A stretch of DNA of 15,695 nucleotides from Chloroflexota bacterium (GCA_005880805.1 VBFZ01000022.1:9293-24987); one strand, 5' to 3'; positions 6,132 through 14,534 are shown, numbered from the stretch's first letter. Translations and numbers: made by a program. Notes: generated from the letters alone by a model not told the origin.

Positions 6132-6176
6132 GGCGCAAACGCACAATCTGGGCGGTCGACGATCGTGCGTTTCGCC
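6132..6176. repeat. Imperfect inverted repeat upstream of the ilvE promoter
   Basis: AAACGCACAATC (6137-6148) and GATCGTGCGTTT (6161-6172) pair at 11 of 12 positions around a 12-nt spacer. The stem extends outward through GGCG (6132-6135) and CGCC (6173-6176) if C6136 is bulged. It lies about 30-75 nt upstream of the ilvE -10 element. No T run follows, so it is not an obvious terminator; a transcription-factor operator is the more likely reading. Confidence 0.5.
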
Positions 6177-6206
6177 GACGCGCCGAACGGGCCCACGGAG
6201 GCCCGC

Positions 6207-6215
6207 TGCTATACT
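6207..6215 (+). promoter_or_regulatory. Extended -10 promoter candidate for ilvE
   Basis: TGCTATACT comprises a TGn extension and TATACT (6210-6215), a near-consensus -10, and is followed by CGG. It is 89 nt before the ilvE ATG. No good -35 is visible 16-18 nt upstream. The 12-mer TGCTATACTCGG differs by one base from the element before rpsF. Confidence 0.55.
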
Positions 6216-6304
6216 CGGCCGGCCTTTCGGGACCCAGCGGCGCGGGCCAGAAGCGCAACCGGGAACGCGCGCGACAGGGGCGCCCGCTCAGGAGAGCGAC
6301 ACCG

Positions 6305-7297
6305 ATGCTGACCGACAAGACGGCCGCCGAAGAGACCGCAACGACCGTCCATCCGGCACCCGCAACGCCCGACATCGAGTCCCTGATCACCTACTTCGAG
6401 GGTGGGTTCGTGCCGCTGCGCGACGCCAGGGTCAGCATCATGACGCACGCGTTCATGTACGGGACGGCCGTCTTCGAAGGCATTCGGGCCTACTGGAACC
6501 AGGACCACGGACAGCTATACGGGCTGTTCATCCGGGAGCACGTCGAGCGCATCCGGAACTCGTGCAAGATCGTGCTGATCGACGACGTCCCGTCGCAGGA
6601 CGAGCTGACGGCGCTCATCGTGGAGACGGTCCGTCGGAACAACTTCCGCGAGGACGTCTACATCCGGCCCTCGTTCTACAAGTCGACCAAGGCGATCGGC
6701 GTCCGGCTCCACCACCTCGAATCGGACCTGGTCATCCTCACGATCCCGTTCGGCAACTACGTCGACACGGAGTCCGGGATCCGGATCATGACCTCGTCCT
6801 GGCGGCGCAACGCGGACGATGCGCTGCCGGCGCGCGGCAAGATCGTCGGCGGATACGTGAACATGGCCTTCCAGAAGTCGGAGGCCGAGCTCAACGGGTT
6901 CGACGAGGCCCTCGTCCTGACGCCAGACGGCCACGCCTCGGAGGCCTCCGCGGCGAACATCTTCATGATCCGTGACGGAGTGCTGGTCACCCCGCCGGTC
7001 TACGACGACATCCTCGAGGGCATCACCCGCAAGGCGATCATGCAGCTGGCGGCCGACGAGGGCGTGAAGACCGAAGTCCGCACGATCGACCGCTCGGAGA
7101 TGTACGTGGCCGACGAGATCCTGCTGTGCGGGACGGGCGTGCAGGTGAGCCCGGTCATCGAGGTCGACCACCGAAAGGTCGGCTCCGGAGCCGTCGGACC
7201 GATCGCCCAGGCGATCAAGGAACGCTACTTCAACGCCGTGCGCGGCCGGTTGCCGGAGTATCGGCACTGGCTGACGCCGATGCACGAGGGTGTCTGA
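6305..7297 (+). CDS. ilvE: Branched-chain amino acid aminotransferase
   Basis: A 330-residue PLP-dependent fold-type IV aminotransferase that carries out the last step of leucine, isoleucine and valine synthesis, exchanging amino groups between glutamate and branched-chain 2-oxo acids. Visible features are FEGGFVPLRDARVSIMTHAFMYGTAVFEGIRAYW near the N terminus (first half at 31-47), the PLP lysine K179 in ARGKIVGGYVNM with Y184, E213 in SEASAANIF, the EGITRKAI segment (238-245) and CGTGVQVSPV (275-284). The length is normal, apart from an N-terminal extension of about 20 Thr/Ala/Pro-rich residues. ATG 6305 was chosen because AGGAGAG (6290-6296) stands 8 nt upstream; upstream in-frame sequence lies in the promoter. 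D-amino acid aminotransferase or ADC lyase are related folds, but the motifs favour IlvE. Its last 8 nt overlap the next gene. Confidence 0.94.
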   Translation: MLTDKTAAEETATTVHPAPATPDIESLITYFEGGFVPLRDARVSIMTHAFMYGTAVFEGIRAYWNQDHGQLYGLFIREHVERIRNSCKIVLIDDVPSQDELTALIVETVRRNNFREDVYIRPSFYKSTKAIGVRLHHLESDLVILTIPFGNYVDTESGIRIMTSSWRRNADDALPARGKIVGGYVNMAFQKSEAELNGFDEALVLTPDGHASEASAANIFMIRDGVLVTPPVYDDILEGITRKAIMQLAADEGVKTEVRTIDRSEMYVADEILLCGTGVQVSPVIEVDHRKVGSGAVGPIAQAIKERYFNAVRGRLPEYRHWLTPMHEGV

Positions 7298-9215
7298 GGC
7301 CCCGAACGCGCGCGTCGGCGCCTCGTCCGTCCCGGCGGAGGCGGCGACCCACCTGAACGCGGCGGCTCAGCCGCCGGTGCTGACGCCCGAACCCGTGGAG
7401 CTGCCCGCGCTGCCGGGGATCGAGCGGCGCATTGAGACGCCCTCTGCGCCTCCAGCTGAACCCGTCCCTTCGCAACGCGGCCCCGACGCGGTTGGCCAGG
7501 GCCCGGCCGAGCGGAGGCCCGCGGAGCCACGGACGGCCGACGACCTGGCGCGCGACCGACATCGCCTGCAACGCACGCTCGAGATCGTGCCGGGTCTCGT
7601 TACCTGGACGCTGATCCTCGCGCCGATCGTGCTGTCGTTCCGGTTCCCCGAGATCGTCGCCTGGTTCGTCCTCAGCTTCGACTTCTACTGGTTCTACAAG
7701 GCCGTCGTGCTGGTCATCAGCGTCGTGGTTGCGTTCGTCCGAATCAAATCGGTGATGGCCGTGGACTGGCGTAGGCGCGCCTTCGCCCTGGCCGACCTGG
7801 CGGAGCGTCGGCGCGAGATCCAGGGGCTGATCCCCGCGATCCGCACCCGCGTGCTCGAGCTCAACCGGAGAGGCGAACACCTCGCCGCGGCCGGGGGCCG
7901 CCGCGAGCTGACCCGGCTGGCGGCGGAGCGAAAGGACATCGAGCGTCTGCTGGCGCGGCGCGGGGAGGCGATCCAGGATCCCAACGACCTGTGGCATGTC
8001 GCGCTGATCCCGACGTACACGGAGCCGTTCGAGAAGCTGTACGAGACGGTTGCCGCGCTCGCGCGCACCGACTATCCGCGGCATCTGCTGATGGTCGCGA
8101 TCATCACCCGCGAGACCGACCTCGAAGGGCGCGAGAACGTCGCGCGCCTGCGCGAGCTCTTCGCCGACCGCTTCCTGCATTTCTTCCACGTCCTCGACCC
8201 ACTCGAGCCGGGCATCGTCGTCGGCAAGTCGAGCGCGATGGCGTACGGCGGGCGCTGGCTGTACCGCGAGCTCACCGACCGCCTCGGGTTCGATCCGCGG
8301 AAGGTGGTCGTGACCGACCTCGACGCCGACTACCGGGTCCACCCGCAGTACTTCGGCTACCTGACGTACACGTTCCTGTCGGACCCCGACCGCTACCGGC
8401 GCCTGTACCAGCCAGTCCCGATGTTCCACAACAACCTCTGGGAGACGCCGATGCCGGTGCGCCTCGTCGCGGTCGGTGCGACCCACGTCCAGATGTGGCG
8501 CTCGCTGACGCCCGAGAAGCTGATCAGCTTCAGCAGCTATGCCGTGTCCCTGGCGACGATCCATGAGGTCGACTACTGGGCAACGGACGCGATCCCCGAG
8601 GACTCGCGCTTCTACTGGAAGTCGTTCTTCCGCTACTCAGGCGAATTTCGGGCCGTGCCGCTGTTCATCCCGATGTACGGCGACGCGGTGCGGGCCAGGT
8701 CCTATCCCCGGAGCCTGGTCCAGCAATACATGCAGATCCGCCGCTGGGCGTGGGGTGTCACCGATATCCCGTTCTATATCAGGAACGCGCTGGCCCACTC
8801 GGAGATTCCGCGCGGCCAGCGGGTCCGGCGCCTGCTTGACCTGTGGCTGGACCACATCAACTGGGCGATCGCGCCGTTCGTCCTGATCTTCGGCTCAAAC
8901 ATCCCGCTGCTGATCAGCCGCTGGTTCGGCGGTTCCGACTTCGCGCGATCGACGCTCGGCCAGCAGCTGCCGGTGTACGCCTCGCTGCTGCTCACCGGCG
9001 CGTTCTGCTGTCTGCTCGTGCTGATCTACGTGGAGGACCAGATCGCGCCAGCGCGACCGCCCGAGTGGGGCCGCGGGATGCGCATCCTCTCGCGCATCCA
9101 GTGGCTGTTCGTGCCGGTCGTGGGACTGCTGTTCTCGAACCTGCCCGCGCTCGACGCGCAAACGCGCCTGATGACCGGCCGCTACCTGGAGTACCGGGTC
9201 ACCGAGAAGACCTGA
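7290..9215 (+). CDS. Membrane-bound processive-type GT2 glycosyltransferase
   Basis: A 641-residue membrane glycosyltransferase with a GT-A catalytic domain flanked by membrane helices, as in cellulose/hyaluronan synthase-like enzymes. Order: a Pro/Ala-rich, probably disordered N terminus (1-95); two helices (about 101-119, 122-152); a charged, helical segment (160-215); the catalytic domain with DLDAD (343-347, nucleotide-sugar/metal binding), ED (437-438) in DAIPEDSRF, and QIRRW (482-486, a QxxRW motif); then three helices (525-545, 560-581, 602-620). The QxxRW motif is typical of polymer-forming synthases, but the sugar and product cannot be read from sequence. The start is GTG 7290, overlapping the ilvE stop by 8 nt with only a weak GAGG immediately upstream; no better start exists nearby. 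It is convergent with an LCP gene, which suggests envelope polysaccharide work. Confidence 0.85.
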   Translation: MSEAPNARVGASSVPAEAATHLNAAAQPPVLTPEPVELPALPGIERRIETPSAPPAEPVPSQRGPDAVGQGPAERRPAEPRTADDLARDRHRLQRTLEIVPGLVTWTLILAPIVLSFRFPEIVAWFVLSFDFYWFYKAVVLVISVVVAFVRIKSVMAVDWRRRAFALADLAERRREIQGLIPAIRTRVLELNRRGEHLAAAGGRRELTRLAAERKDIERLLARRGEAIQDPNDLWHVALIPTYTEPFEKLYETVAALARTDYPRHLLMVAIITRETDLEGRENVARLRELFADRFLHFFHVLDPLEPGIVVGKSSAMAYGGRWLYRELTDRLGFDPRKVVVTDLDADYRVHPQYFGYLTYTFLSDPDRYRRLYQPVPMFHNNLWETPMPVRLVAVGATHVQMWRSLTPEKLISFSSYAVSLATIHEVDYWATDAIPEDSRFYWKSFFRYSGEFRAVPLFIPMYGDAVRARSYPRSLVQQYMQIRRWAWGVTDIPFYIRNALAHSEIPRGQRVRRLLDLWLDHINWAIAPFVLIFGSNIPLLISRWFGGSDFARSTLGQQLPVYASLLLTGAFCCLLVLIYVEDQIAPARPPEWGRGMRILSRIQWLFVPVVGLLFSNLPALDAQTRLMTGRYLEYRVTEKT

Positions 9216-9223
9216 GAGGGAAG

Positions 9224-9238
9224 CGGGGCGACTCCCCG
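9224..9238. terminator. Small stem-loop between convergent genes
   Basis: CGGGG (9224-9228) and CCCCG (9234-9238) form a 5-bp stem with a 5-nt loop in the 27-nt gap between the stops of the glycosyltransferase and the LCP gene. It could act in both directions, but there is no T run on either strand. Confidence 0.3.
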
Positions 9239-9242
9239 AGGC

Positions 9243-11057
9243 TCAAGGGGCGAACGGGGGCGGCGTGTAATCCGGGGTGGAGCGACCCGTCGTGACGATG
9301 ACGTCGACGCGGACGGCCGGGTCGTTGCGCAGCGTGACCTGGACCTTGAACACTTGCTGGAGCAGCGCGATCGTCTGCGGGATTCTCGCGTCGGCGCCGT
9401 TGTAGACCACGATCGACGTGTTGGCACGGTTCGACCTGGGCTTCTGGTTGGGCGCGGTCGCGTCGACGCCGGCATAGGTCAGGTAGTCGGCGATGTCGTT
9501 GGCCTGGCCCGTCTGCCCGGAGCCGTTGAGGACCCAGACCTTGGCGTTTTCCTCGGCCACCTTCTGGCGGAGTTGCTCGAGGGCCGGATCGACGCGGAAC
9601 GCCTGGGCGACCGCCTGCCGCATCGCGATGATGTTCGGAAGGATCACGTAGCCGCGCGGATCGGCGGTCGTGTCGTGGCCGTAGAGCGGCGGCGCGAAAA
9701 CGTACTGGCGGATGTTCGAGGTGTCGACGTCCCCGGCCAGGCCAAGCAGCTGCGGCAGCAGCCCAATCGGGATATCGGTCTTGACGGCGCTCACCAGCGC
9801 GGCTTCCAGGTCGTTGAGCTTCGGCAAGATCGCGCTCACGTCGGTCTGCTGGCGGAGAGATAGCAGGACGCGCTGCTGGCGTGCGCCGCGGTCGAAGTCG
9901 TTCGACGTGTGGCGGGAGCGTGCGTAGGTCAGGGCCTGGTCGCCGGTCATGTGCTGGAGGCCGGTGGGAATGTAGATCCGCTTGTCGGTGCCGTCACCGC
10001 CCGGGTACTTGTCGTCGAGGACCGGCATCTGGACGTTGATGTTCACGCCACCGACCGCGTCGACGATCCGCCGGAATCCGTCGAAGTTGACCTCGACGTA
10101 GTACTTGATCCCGTCCTTCAGGTTGTAGAGGTAGGCCAGCGTGTCCTTGAGCGCCTGGAACCCACGCTGGTTCGCATTGCCGGGGAACAGGTCGGGCCGA
10201 CTCTGGGCCGTGGTCCAGAGGCTGTTGATCTTGCCCCGATAAGCCGCACCGAAGACGCTCTGGGCCGGTCCCGGCGGCACGGGGATGTCGACCATGTCGC
10301 GCGGCAGGCTGAACATTGCGACCTGCTTGCTGGTCGGATCGATGCTGACCACGATCAGCGTGTCCGTGTTGAACGTCCCCTCGTGCGGCCGCTGGTCCGC
10401 GCCGATGAGCAGGATGTTCAGCCGGTCCTTGCCGTTCCACGGGGGAGGGGTCTTGAGCGGCGGGGCGGAGGCGGATGGATTGGCGGTGCCGGCGATGTCG
10501 CTCTGGCTGGGCGTCGGGGATTCGTCGCCCTGGTCATTGCCCGGAGAGGCGGACGAGCCGGTGTCGGCGCAGTTGACCGTGCCGCTCGGATCGAAGATGC
10601 AGCTGAGCGTGTTCTGGAGCCCGATGCCCTGGTAGGCGACGACCGCGTGTCCGCCGGCGAGCACCAGCAGGACGGCGAGCAGGCCGGCCACCGACAACGG
10701 GTTGGTCGCCAGCCTCGGCCGGGAGAGCCGGCTGCCGCCCGTCGCCTCGACGGCGTTCAGGTAGGCCGCGACCCGGTAGGCGTCCACTGCGGCCACGATC
10801 CGGTAGAGCAGGATCAGGACATTGAGCAGGAGGAGCAGCGGGAGGTTCGCCGCGATCGTGCCCAGGAACACGAGCGGGTTCGAGCGAATGACGATGCCTG
10901 CCAGCAGGGACAGCACCAGAATCGGCAAGGCTGCGAACCCCAGCGCTCGCTGGGCCGCGCCGGCGTACAGGTGGCCCAGGCCGGGGAAGATGAGGGAGAG
11001 AAACGCGGCGGCGAAAGCGGAACGCCACCGCGGTCGTGCCTCCTGCTGGATCGGCAT
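9243..11057 (-). CDS. LytR-CpsA-Psr (LCP) family protein with multi-helix N terminus
   Basis: LCP proteins transfer undecaprenyl-linked glycopolymers to peptidoglycan or other acceptors at the outer face of the membrane. The LCP core of this 604-residue protein (about 210-400) shows LLIGADQR (216-223), NTDTL (230-234), SLPRD (250-254), YARSRH (378-383) and DFDRGARQQRVL (387-398), covering the conserved Asp and Arg residues. A LytR_C domain follows (about 505-590; VWVLNGSGQTGQANDIADYL). The N terminus is unusual: several hydrophobic segments (about 14-33, 38-57, 62-95, 120-142), beginning FPGLGHLYAG, instead of one anchor helix; a Ser/Pro-rich linker (165-208) separates them from the core. ATG 11057 was chosen as the first start before the hydrophobic part; no Shine-Dalgarno is visible, and a -10-like element 7 nt upstream would allow a leaderless message. 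It is divergent from ileS. Confidence 0.9.
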   Translation of the reverse strand: MPIQQEARPRWRSAFAAAFLSLIFPGLGHLYAGAAQRALGFAALPILVLSLLAGIVIRSNPLVFLGTIAANLPLLLLLNVLILLYRIVAAVDAYRVAAYLNAVEATGGSRLSRPRLATNPLSVAGLLAVLLVLAGGHAVVAYQGIGLQNTLSCIFDPSGTVNCADTGSSASPGNDQGDESPTPSQSDIAGTANPSASAPPLKTPPPWNGKDRLNILLIGADQRPHEGTFNTDTLIVVSIDPTSKQVAMFSLPRDMVDIPVPPGPAQSVFGAAYRGKINSLWTTAQSRPDLFPGNANQRGFQALKDTLAYLYNLKDGIKYYVEVNFDGFRRIVDAVGGVNINVQMPVLDDKYPGGDGTDKRIYIPTGLQHMTGDQALTYARSRHTSNDFDRGARQQRVLLSLRQQTDVSAILPKLNDLEAALVSAVKTDIPIGLLPQLLGLAGDVDTSNIRQYVFAPPLYGHDTTADPRGYVILPNIIAMRQAVAQAFRVDPALEQLRQKVAEENAKVWVLNGSGQTGQANDIADYLTYAGVDATAPNQKPRSNRANTSIVVYNGADARIPQTIALLQQVFKVQVTLRNDPAVRVDVIVTTGRSTPDYTPPPFAP

Positions 11058-11066
11058 CGCGGGTAG

Positions 11067-11072
11067 GATACT
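11067..11072 (+). promoter_or_regulatory. Possible -10 element for ileS
   Basis: GATACT followed by CGG (sequence TAGGATACTCGG from 11064) resembles the elements before rpsF and ilvE. It lies 62 nt before the ileS start, in the 77-nt gap shared with the divergent LCP gene. No clear -35. The opposite strand reads TATCCT at 11065-11070, a possible -10 for the LCP gene. Confidence 0.4.
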
Positions 11073-11134
11073 CGGACTCCCTGAACGTGAATTTCGAGTC
11101 GGAGGATGCCCTCCGGACGCCCATCCGAGGACCG

Positions 11135-14100
11135 ATGTTTCAGCCCGTCGACGCCATGCCCGATCTCATCGCCCAGGAGCACGACGCGCTCCGGCGATGG
11201 TCGGAGAGCCGGACGTTCGAGCGGCTGCGAGCCCAGAACGCGGGCGGGCCGCGCTGGTCGTTCCTCGACGGACCGATCACCGCCAACAACCCGATGGGCG
11301 TCCACCATGCGTGGGGTCGAGCGTACAAGGACGTCTTCCAGCGCTTCCACGCCATGCTCGGCGAAGACCAGCGCTGGCAGAACGGCTTCGATTGCCAGGG
11401 CCTGTGGGTCGAGGTCAACGTCGAGCGCGACCTCGGTTTCACGAGCAAGCGCGACATCGAGGCGTACGGCATCGCGGAGTTCGTCTCGCTCTGCAAGCAG
11501 CGCGTCCTGACCTACGCCGCCCGCCAGACCGAGCAGTCGCAGCGCCTCGGCTACTGGATGGACTGGAACGATCCGGACGAGCTCCGGCGCCTCAGTGCCC
11601 TGCTGGCCGAGGCGCCCTCGCAGAAGACCACGATCCAGGGACCGAACGGCCCGGTCTCCGACACCGTCGAGATGCTCGTCGGGCGCCTTGGGATGCCCGA
11701 GGCAGGCGGCAGCTACTTCACGTTCAGCAACGAGAACAACGACCTGATCTGGCTCTTCCTCAAGGAGTGCCATCGCCGCGGCTGGATCTACAAGGGCACC
11801 GACTCGATGCCCTGGTGCCCGCGCTGCGGGACGGGCCTGTCGCAGATGGAGCTGAACGAGGGCTACGCCGACCGCGAGGACCCCGGCCTGACCGTCAAGC
11901 TGCCGCTCGTTGACCGGCCCGGCGAGTCCCTGCTCGTGTGGACGACGACGCCCTGGACGCTCGCAGCGAACATCGCGGCGGCCGTGGGGCCGGACATGGC
12001 GTACGTCCGCGTCCGGCAGGGCCACGAGAGCTACTGGGTCGGCCGGGGCACGCTGAAGCAGGCGATTTTCGGCCCATTCGAGGTCGCCGAGGAGAAGCGC
12101 GGCGCCGATCTCGTGGGCTGGCGCTACCGCGGGCCCTACGACGACCTGCCCGCCGTCCAGCGCGTCTTCCAGGAGGCCGGCTACGAGCATCGCGTCGTGC
12201 CCTGGTCCGAGGTGGGCGAGGAGGAAGGGACCGGAATCGTCCACATCGCGACGGGCGCGGGCGAGGAGGACTTCCAGCTCGGCAAGTCGTTGGGCCTGCC
12301 CGTGATCGGGCCGATCGACGAGGGCGGCCGCTACTACGACGGGTTCGGCTGGCTGTCAGGCCGCGAAGCGCCGGCGATGGCCGAGACGATCGTGGACGAC
12401 CTCGAACGGCGGGGCGTCTTCTACCACCTGGAGCAGTACCAGCACCGCTATCCGCACTGCTGGCGGTGCGGGACGCCCCTGCTGTGGCGCGTCGTGGACG
12501 AGTGGTACATCGACATGGGCCCCGTCTACGAGCAGGCGCGCGAGACGTTGTCGAAGGAGCAGGTCGACGCGAGCCTCCGCTACCAGATCATGGAGGTCGT
12601 CGACCAGATCCGCTGGATCCCGTCGTTCGGCTACGAGCGGGAGCTCGACTGGCTCCTGAACATGCACGACTGGATGATCAGCAAGAAGCGCTACTGGGGG
12701 CTGGCGCTGCCGATCTACGACTGTCGAACATGCGGGACGTTCGAGGTCATCGGCGGCCGCGAGGAGCTCCGGCAGCGGGCGATCGAGGGCTGGGAGAAGT
12801 TCGAGGGGCACACGCCGCACCGGCCCTATGTCGACGAGGTGAAGATCGCCTGCCGTACCTGTGGCGAGCCCGTCTCGCGCATCCCGGACGTCGGCAATCC
12901 GTGGCTGGACGCGGGGATCGTGCCTTTTTCGACGCTCCACTTCCGCGAGGAGCCCGACTACTGGGCGCGCTGGTTCCCGGCCGACTTCATCACGGAGAGC
13001 TTCCCCGGCCAGTTCCGTAACTGGTTCTACGCGATGCTCGCGATGTCGACGGTCCTTCGGCGGGAGCCGCCCTTCAGGACGATCTTCGGCTACGCGACGC
13101 TGTTCGGCGAGGACGGGCGGCCGATGCACAAGAGCTGGGGCAACGCCATCGAGTTCGACGAAGCCGCCGAGCGGATGGGCGTCGACGTGATGCGCTGGAT
13201 GTTCGCGAACGCCCGGCCGGAGGAGAACATCCTGTTCGGCTGGCACGCCGCCGACTCGGCGCGCCGTGACCTCCTCGTGCTGTGGAACGTGTACGCCTTC
13301 TTCGTCACGTATGCGCGGGTAGCCGACTGGAATCCCGTGCCAGGTCCTGAGGGGGCGAACGACACCCTTCGCTCGCCGCTCGATCGCTGGATCCTGTCGC
13401 GAACGGCCGGGCTGGCGGCTGAGGCTGAAGCCCGCCTGCGGGACTACGACACGCTGGGCGCCGCGCGGGCCGTCACGCGCTTCGTCGACGACCTCTCGAC
13501 CTGGTACCTGCGGCGCTCGCGCCGACGTTTTTCCCGCCGCGACTCGGCGGACGGGGGGACGCACGCGTTCGCCACGCTGCACCAGGCGCTCGTCGCGACG
13601 GCGCGGGTCCTCGCGCCCATGCTGCCCTTCCTGTCCGAGTCGATGTATCAGAACCTGGTGGTGTCGAACGATTCGGCAGCGCCCGACAGCGTCCACCTGA
13701 CCCGCTGGCCGAGTCCCGAGCTTGCGGGGTACCGGGACGAGCGGCTCGAGGCGGCGATGGCCACGGCTCGCCGCGCGGTCGAGCTGGCCCGAACGCTCCG
13801 TGGTCAGGCCGGTCTGAAGATCCGTCAACCGCTGGCCCGCATGTGGCTTGCGCTGCCCGGCGGCGAGCTCGCGGAGCGGGAGGCGCTGCTCCAGCTGATC
13901 GCCGACGAGGTGAACGTCAAGTCGGTCGAGCTGATCGGCGACGAGTCGGAGCTCGTGGAACGTCGCGTCAAGCCGCTGCTCCCGAAGATCGGGAGGAAGC
14001 TGGGGTCGAAGGTGCCCGCCGTGATGGCCGCCGCGCGCGAAGGCGCATTCGAGATCCACGGCGACGGATCCGTGAGCCTCGCCGATGTGACGCTCGCGCC

Positions 14101-14464
14101 CGACGAGGTCGAAATCCTGGCGACGCCACGGCCGGGCACCGCCGTGGCCCACGATGAGGGCCTCGTGGTGGTGATCGATACCGCCCTGACGCCCGAGCTT
14201 CGGACGGAGGCCGACGTGCGCGAGCTGGCGCGAGCGATCCAGGACCTGCGCAAGGACGCCGGGCTGGCGTTGAACGACCGCATCGAGGTCTGGATCGACG
14301 GCCTGTCGGCGGACGTCGCCGCCCATACGGCCCGGATCGCGACGGACACGCTCGCCGAGCAGATCACGCTCGCGCCACCGTCCGATGGGCAGAAAGCGTC
14401 GACGGTCGAGCTGCAGTCGGGACGCGTCCAGGTCGCCTTGCGCCGCCACGCGGCCCGCGACTAG
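11135..14464 (+). CDS. ileS: Isoleucyl-tRNA synthetase, divergent signature motifs
   Basis: IleRS attaches isoleucine to its tRNA and edits mischarged valine. The 1109-residue product begins MFQPVDA and shows GPITANNPMGVHHAWGRAYK (46-65), FDCQGLW, the editing-domain segments TTTPWTL and GTGIVHIATGAGEEDF, and paired cysteines C228/C231, C442/C445, C530/C533 and C573/C576. It also has NPWLDAGIVPFST, GRPMHKSWGN (MHKSW 664-668), an anticodon-binding domain and a C-terminal DUF5915-like region (VVVIDTALTPELRTEADVRE). In place of HIGH it has GVHH (55-58), and in place of KMSKS it has PMHKS, keeping the second lysine. WDCHG is FDCQG. ATG 11135 has GAGG 4 nt upstream and gives the usual MFxPV start; 33 extra in-frame residues upstream lie over the promoter. 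The IleRS identity is firm; ValRS/LeuRS fit less well. Confidence 0.95.
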   Translation: MFQPVDAMPDLIAQEHDALRRWSESRTFERLRAQNAGGPRWSFLDGPITANNPMGVHHAWGRAYKDVFQRFHAMLGEDQRWQNGFDCQGLWVEVNVERDLGFTSKRDIEAYGIAEFVSLCKQRVLTYAARQTEQSQRLGYWMDWNDPDELRRLSALLAEAPSQKTTIQGPNGPVSDTVEMLVGRLGMPEAGGSYFTFSNENNDLIWLFLKECHRRGWIYKGTDSMPWCPRCGTGLSQMELNEGYADREDPGLTVKLPLVDRPGESLLVWTTTPWTLAANIAAAVGPDMAYVRVRQGHESYWVGRGTLKQAIFGPFEVAEEKRGADLVGWRYRGPYDDLPAVQRVFQEAGYEHRVVPWSEVGEEEGTGIVHIATGAGEEDFQLGKSLGLPVIGPIDEGGRYYDGFGWLSGREAPAMAETIVDDLERRGVFYHLEQYQHRYPHCWRCGTPLLWRVVDEWYIDMGPVYEQARETLSKEQVDASLRYQIMEVVDQIRWIPSFGYERELDWLLNMHDWMISKKRYWGLALPIYDCRTCGTFEVIGGREELRQRAIEGWEKFEGHTPHRPYVDEVKIACRTCGEPVSRIPDVGNPWLDAGIVPFSTLHFREEPDYWARWFPADFITESFPGQFRNWFYAMLAMSTVLRREPPFRTIFGYATLFGEDGRPMHKSWGNAIEFDEAAERMGVDVMRWMFANARPEENILFGWHAADSARRDLLVLWNVYAFFVTYARVADWNPVPGPEGANDTLRSPLDRWILSRTAGLAAEAEARLRDYDTLGAARAVTRFVDDLSTWYLRRSRRRFSRRDSADGGTHAFATLHQALVATARVLAPMLPFLSESMYQNLVVSNDSAAPDSVHLTRWPSPELAGYRDERLEAAMATARRAVELARTLRGQAGLKIRQPLARMWLALPGGELAEREALLQLIADEVNVKSVELIGDESELVERRVKPLLPKIGRKLGSKVPAVMAAAREGAFEIHGDGSVSLADVTLAPDEVEILATPRPGTAVAHDEGLVVVIDTALTPELRTEADVRELARAIQDLRKDAGLALNDRIEVWIDGLSADVAAHTARIATDTLAEQITLAPPSDGQKASTVELQSGRVQVALRRHAARD

Positions 14465-14534
14465 GCTACGGCGAGCGAAAGGGAGTCGTGGAGGCGAGAT
14501 CCTGGACGAGGCACACGGTCGCGCGATCGACGCG

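Noticed and set aside
7230..8564. 444-codon open frame on the minus strand opposite the glycosyltransferase
   Set aside because: No recognisable domain; the plus-strand frame carries complete GT2 motifs.
11036..11134. 33-residue upstream extension of IleRS
   Set aside because: It overlaps the divergent LCP start and the promoter region; MFQPV at 11135 matches the usual IleRS start.
12356..14449. 697-codon open frame on the minus strand opposite ileS
   Set aside because: Composition (Arg, His, Val, Asp) and lack of motifs mark it as an antisense shadow of a clear IleRS gene.
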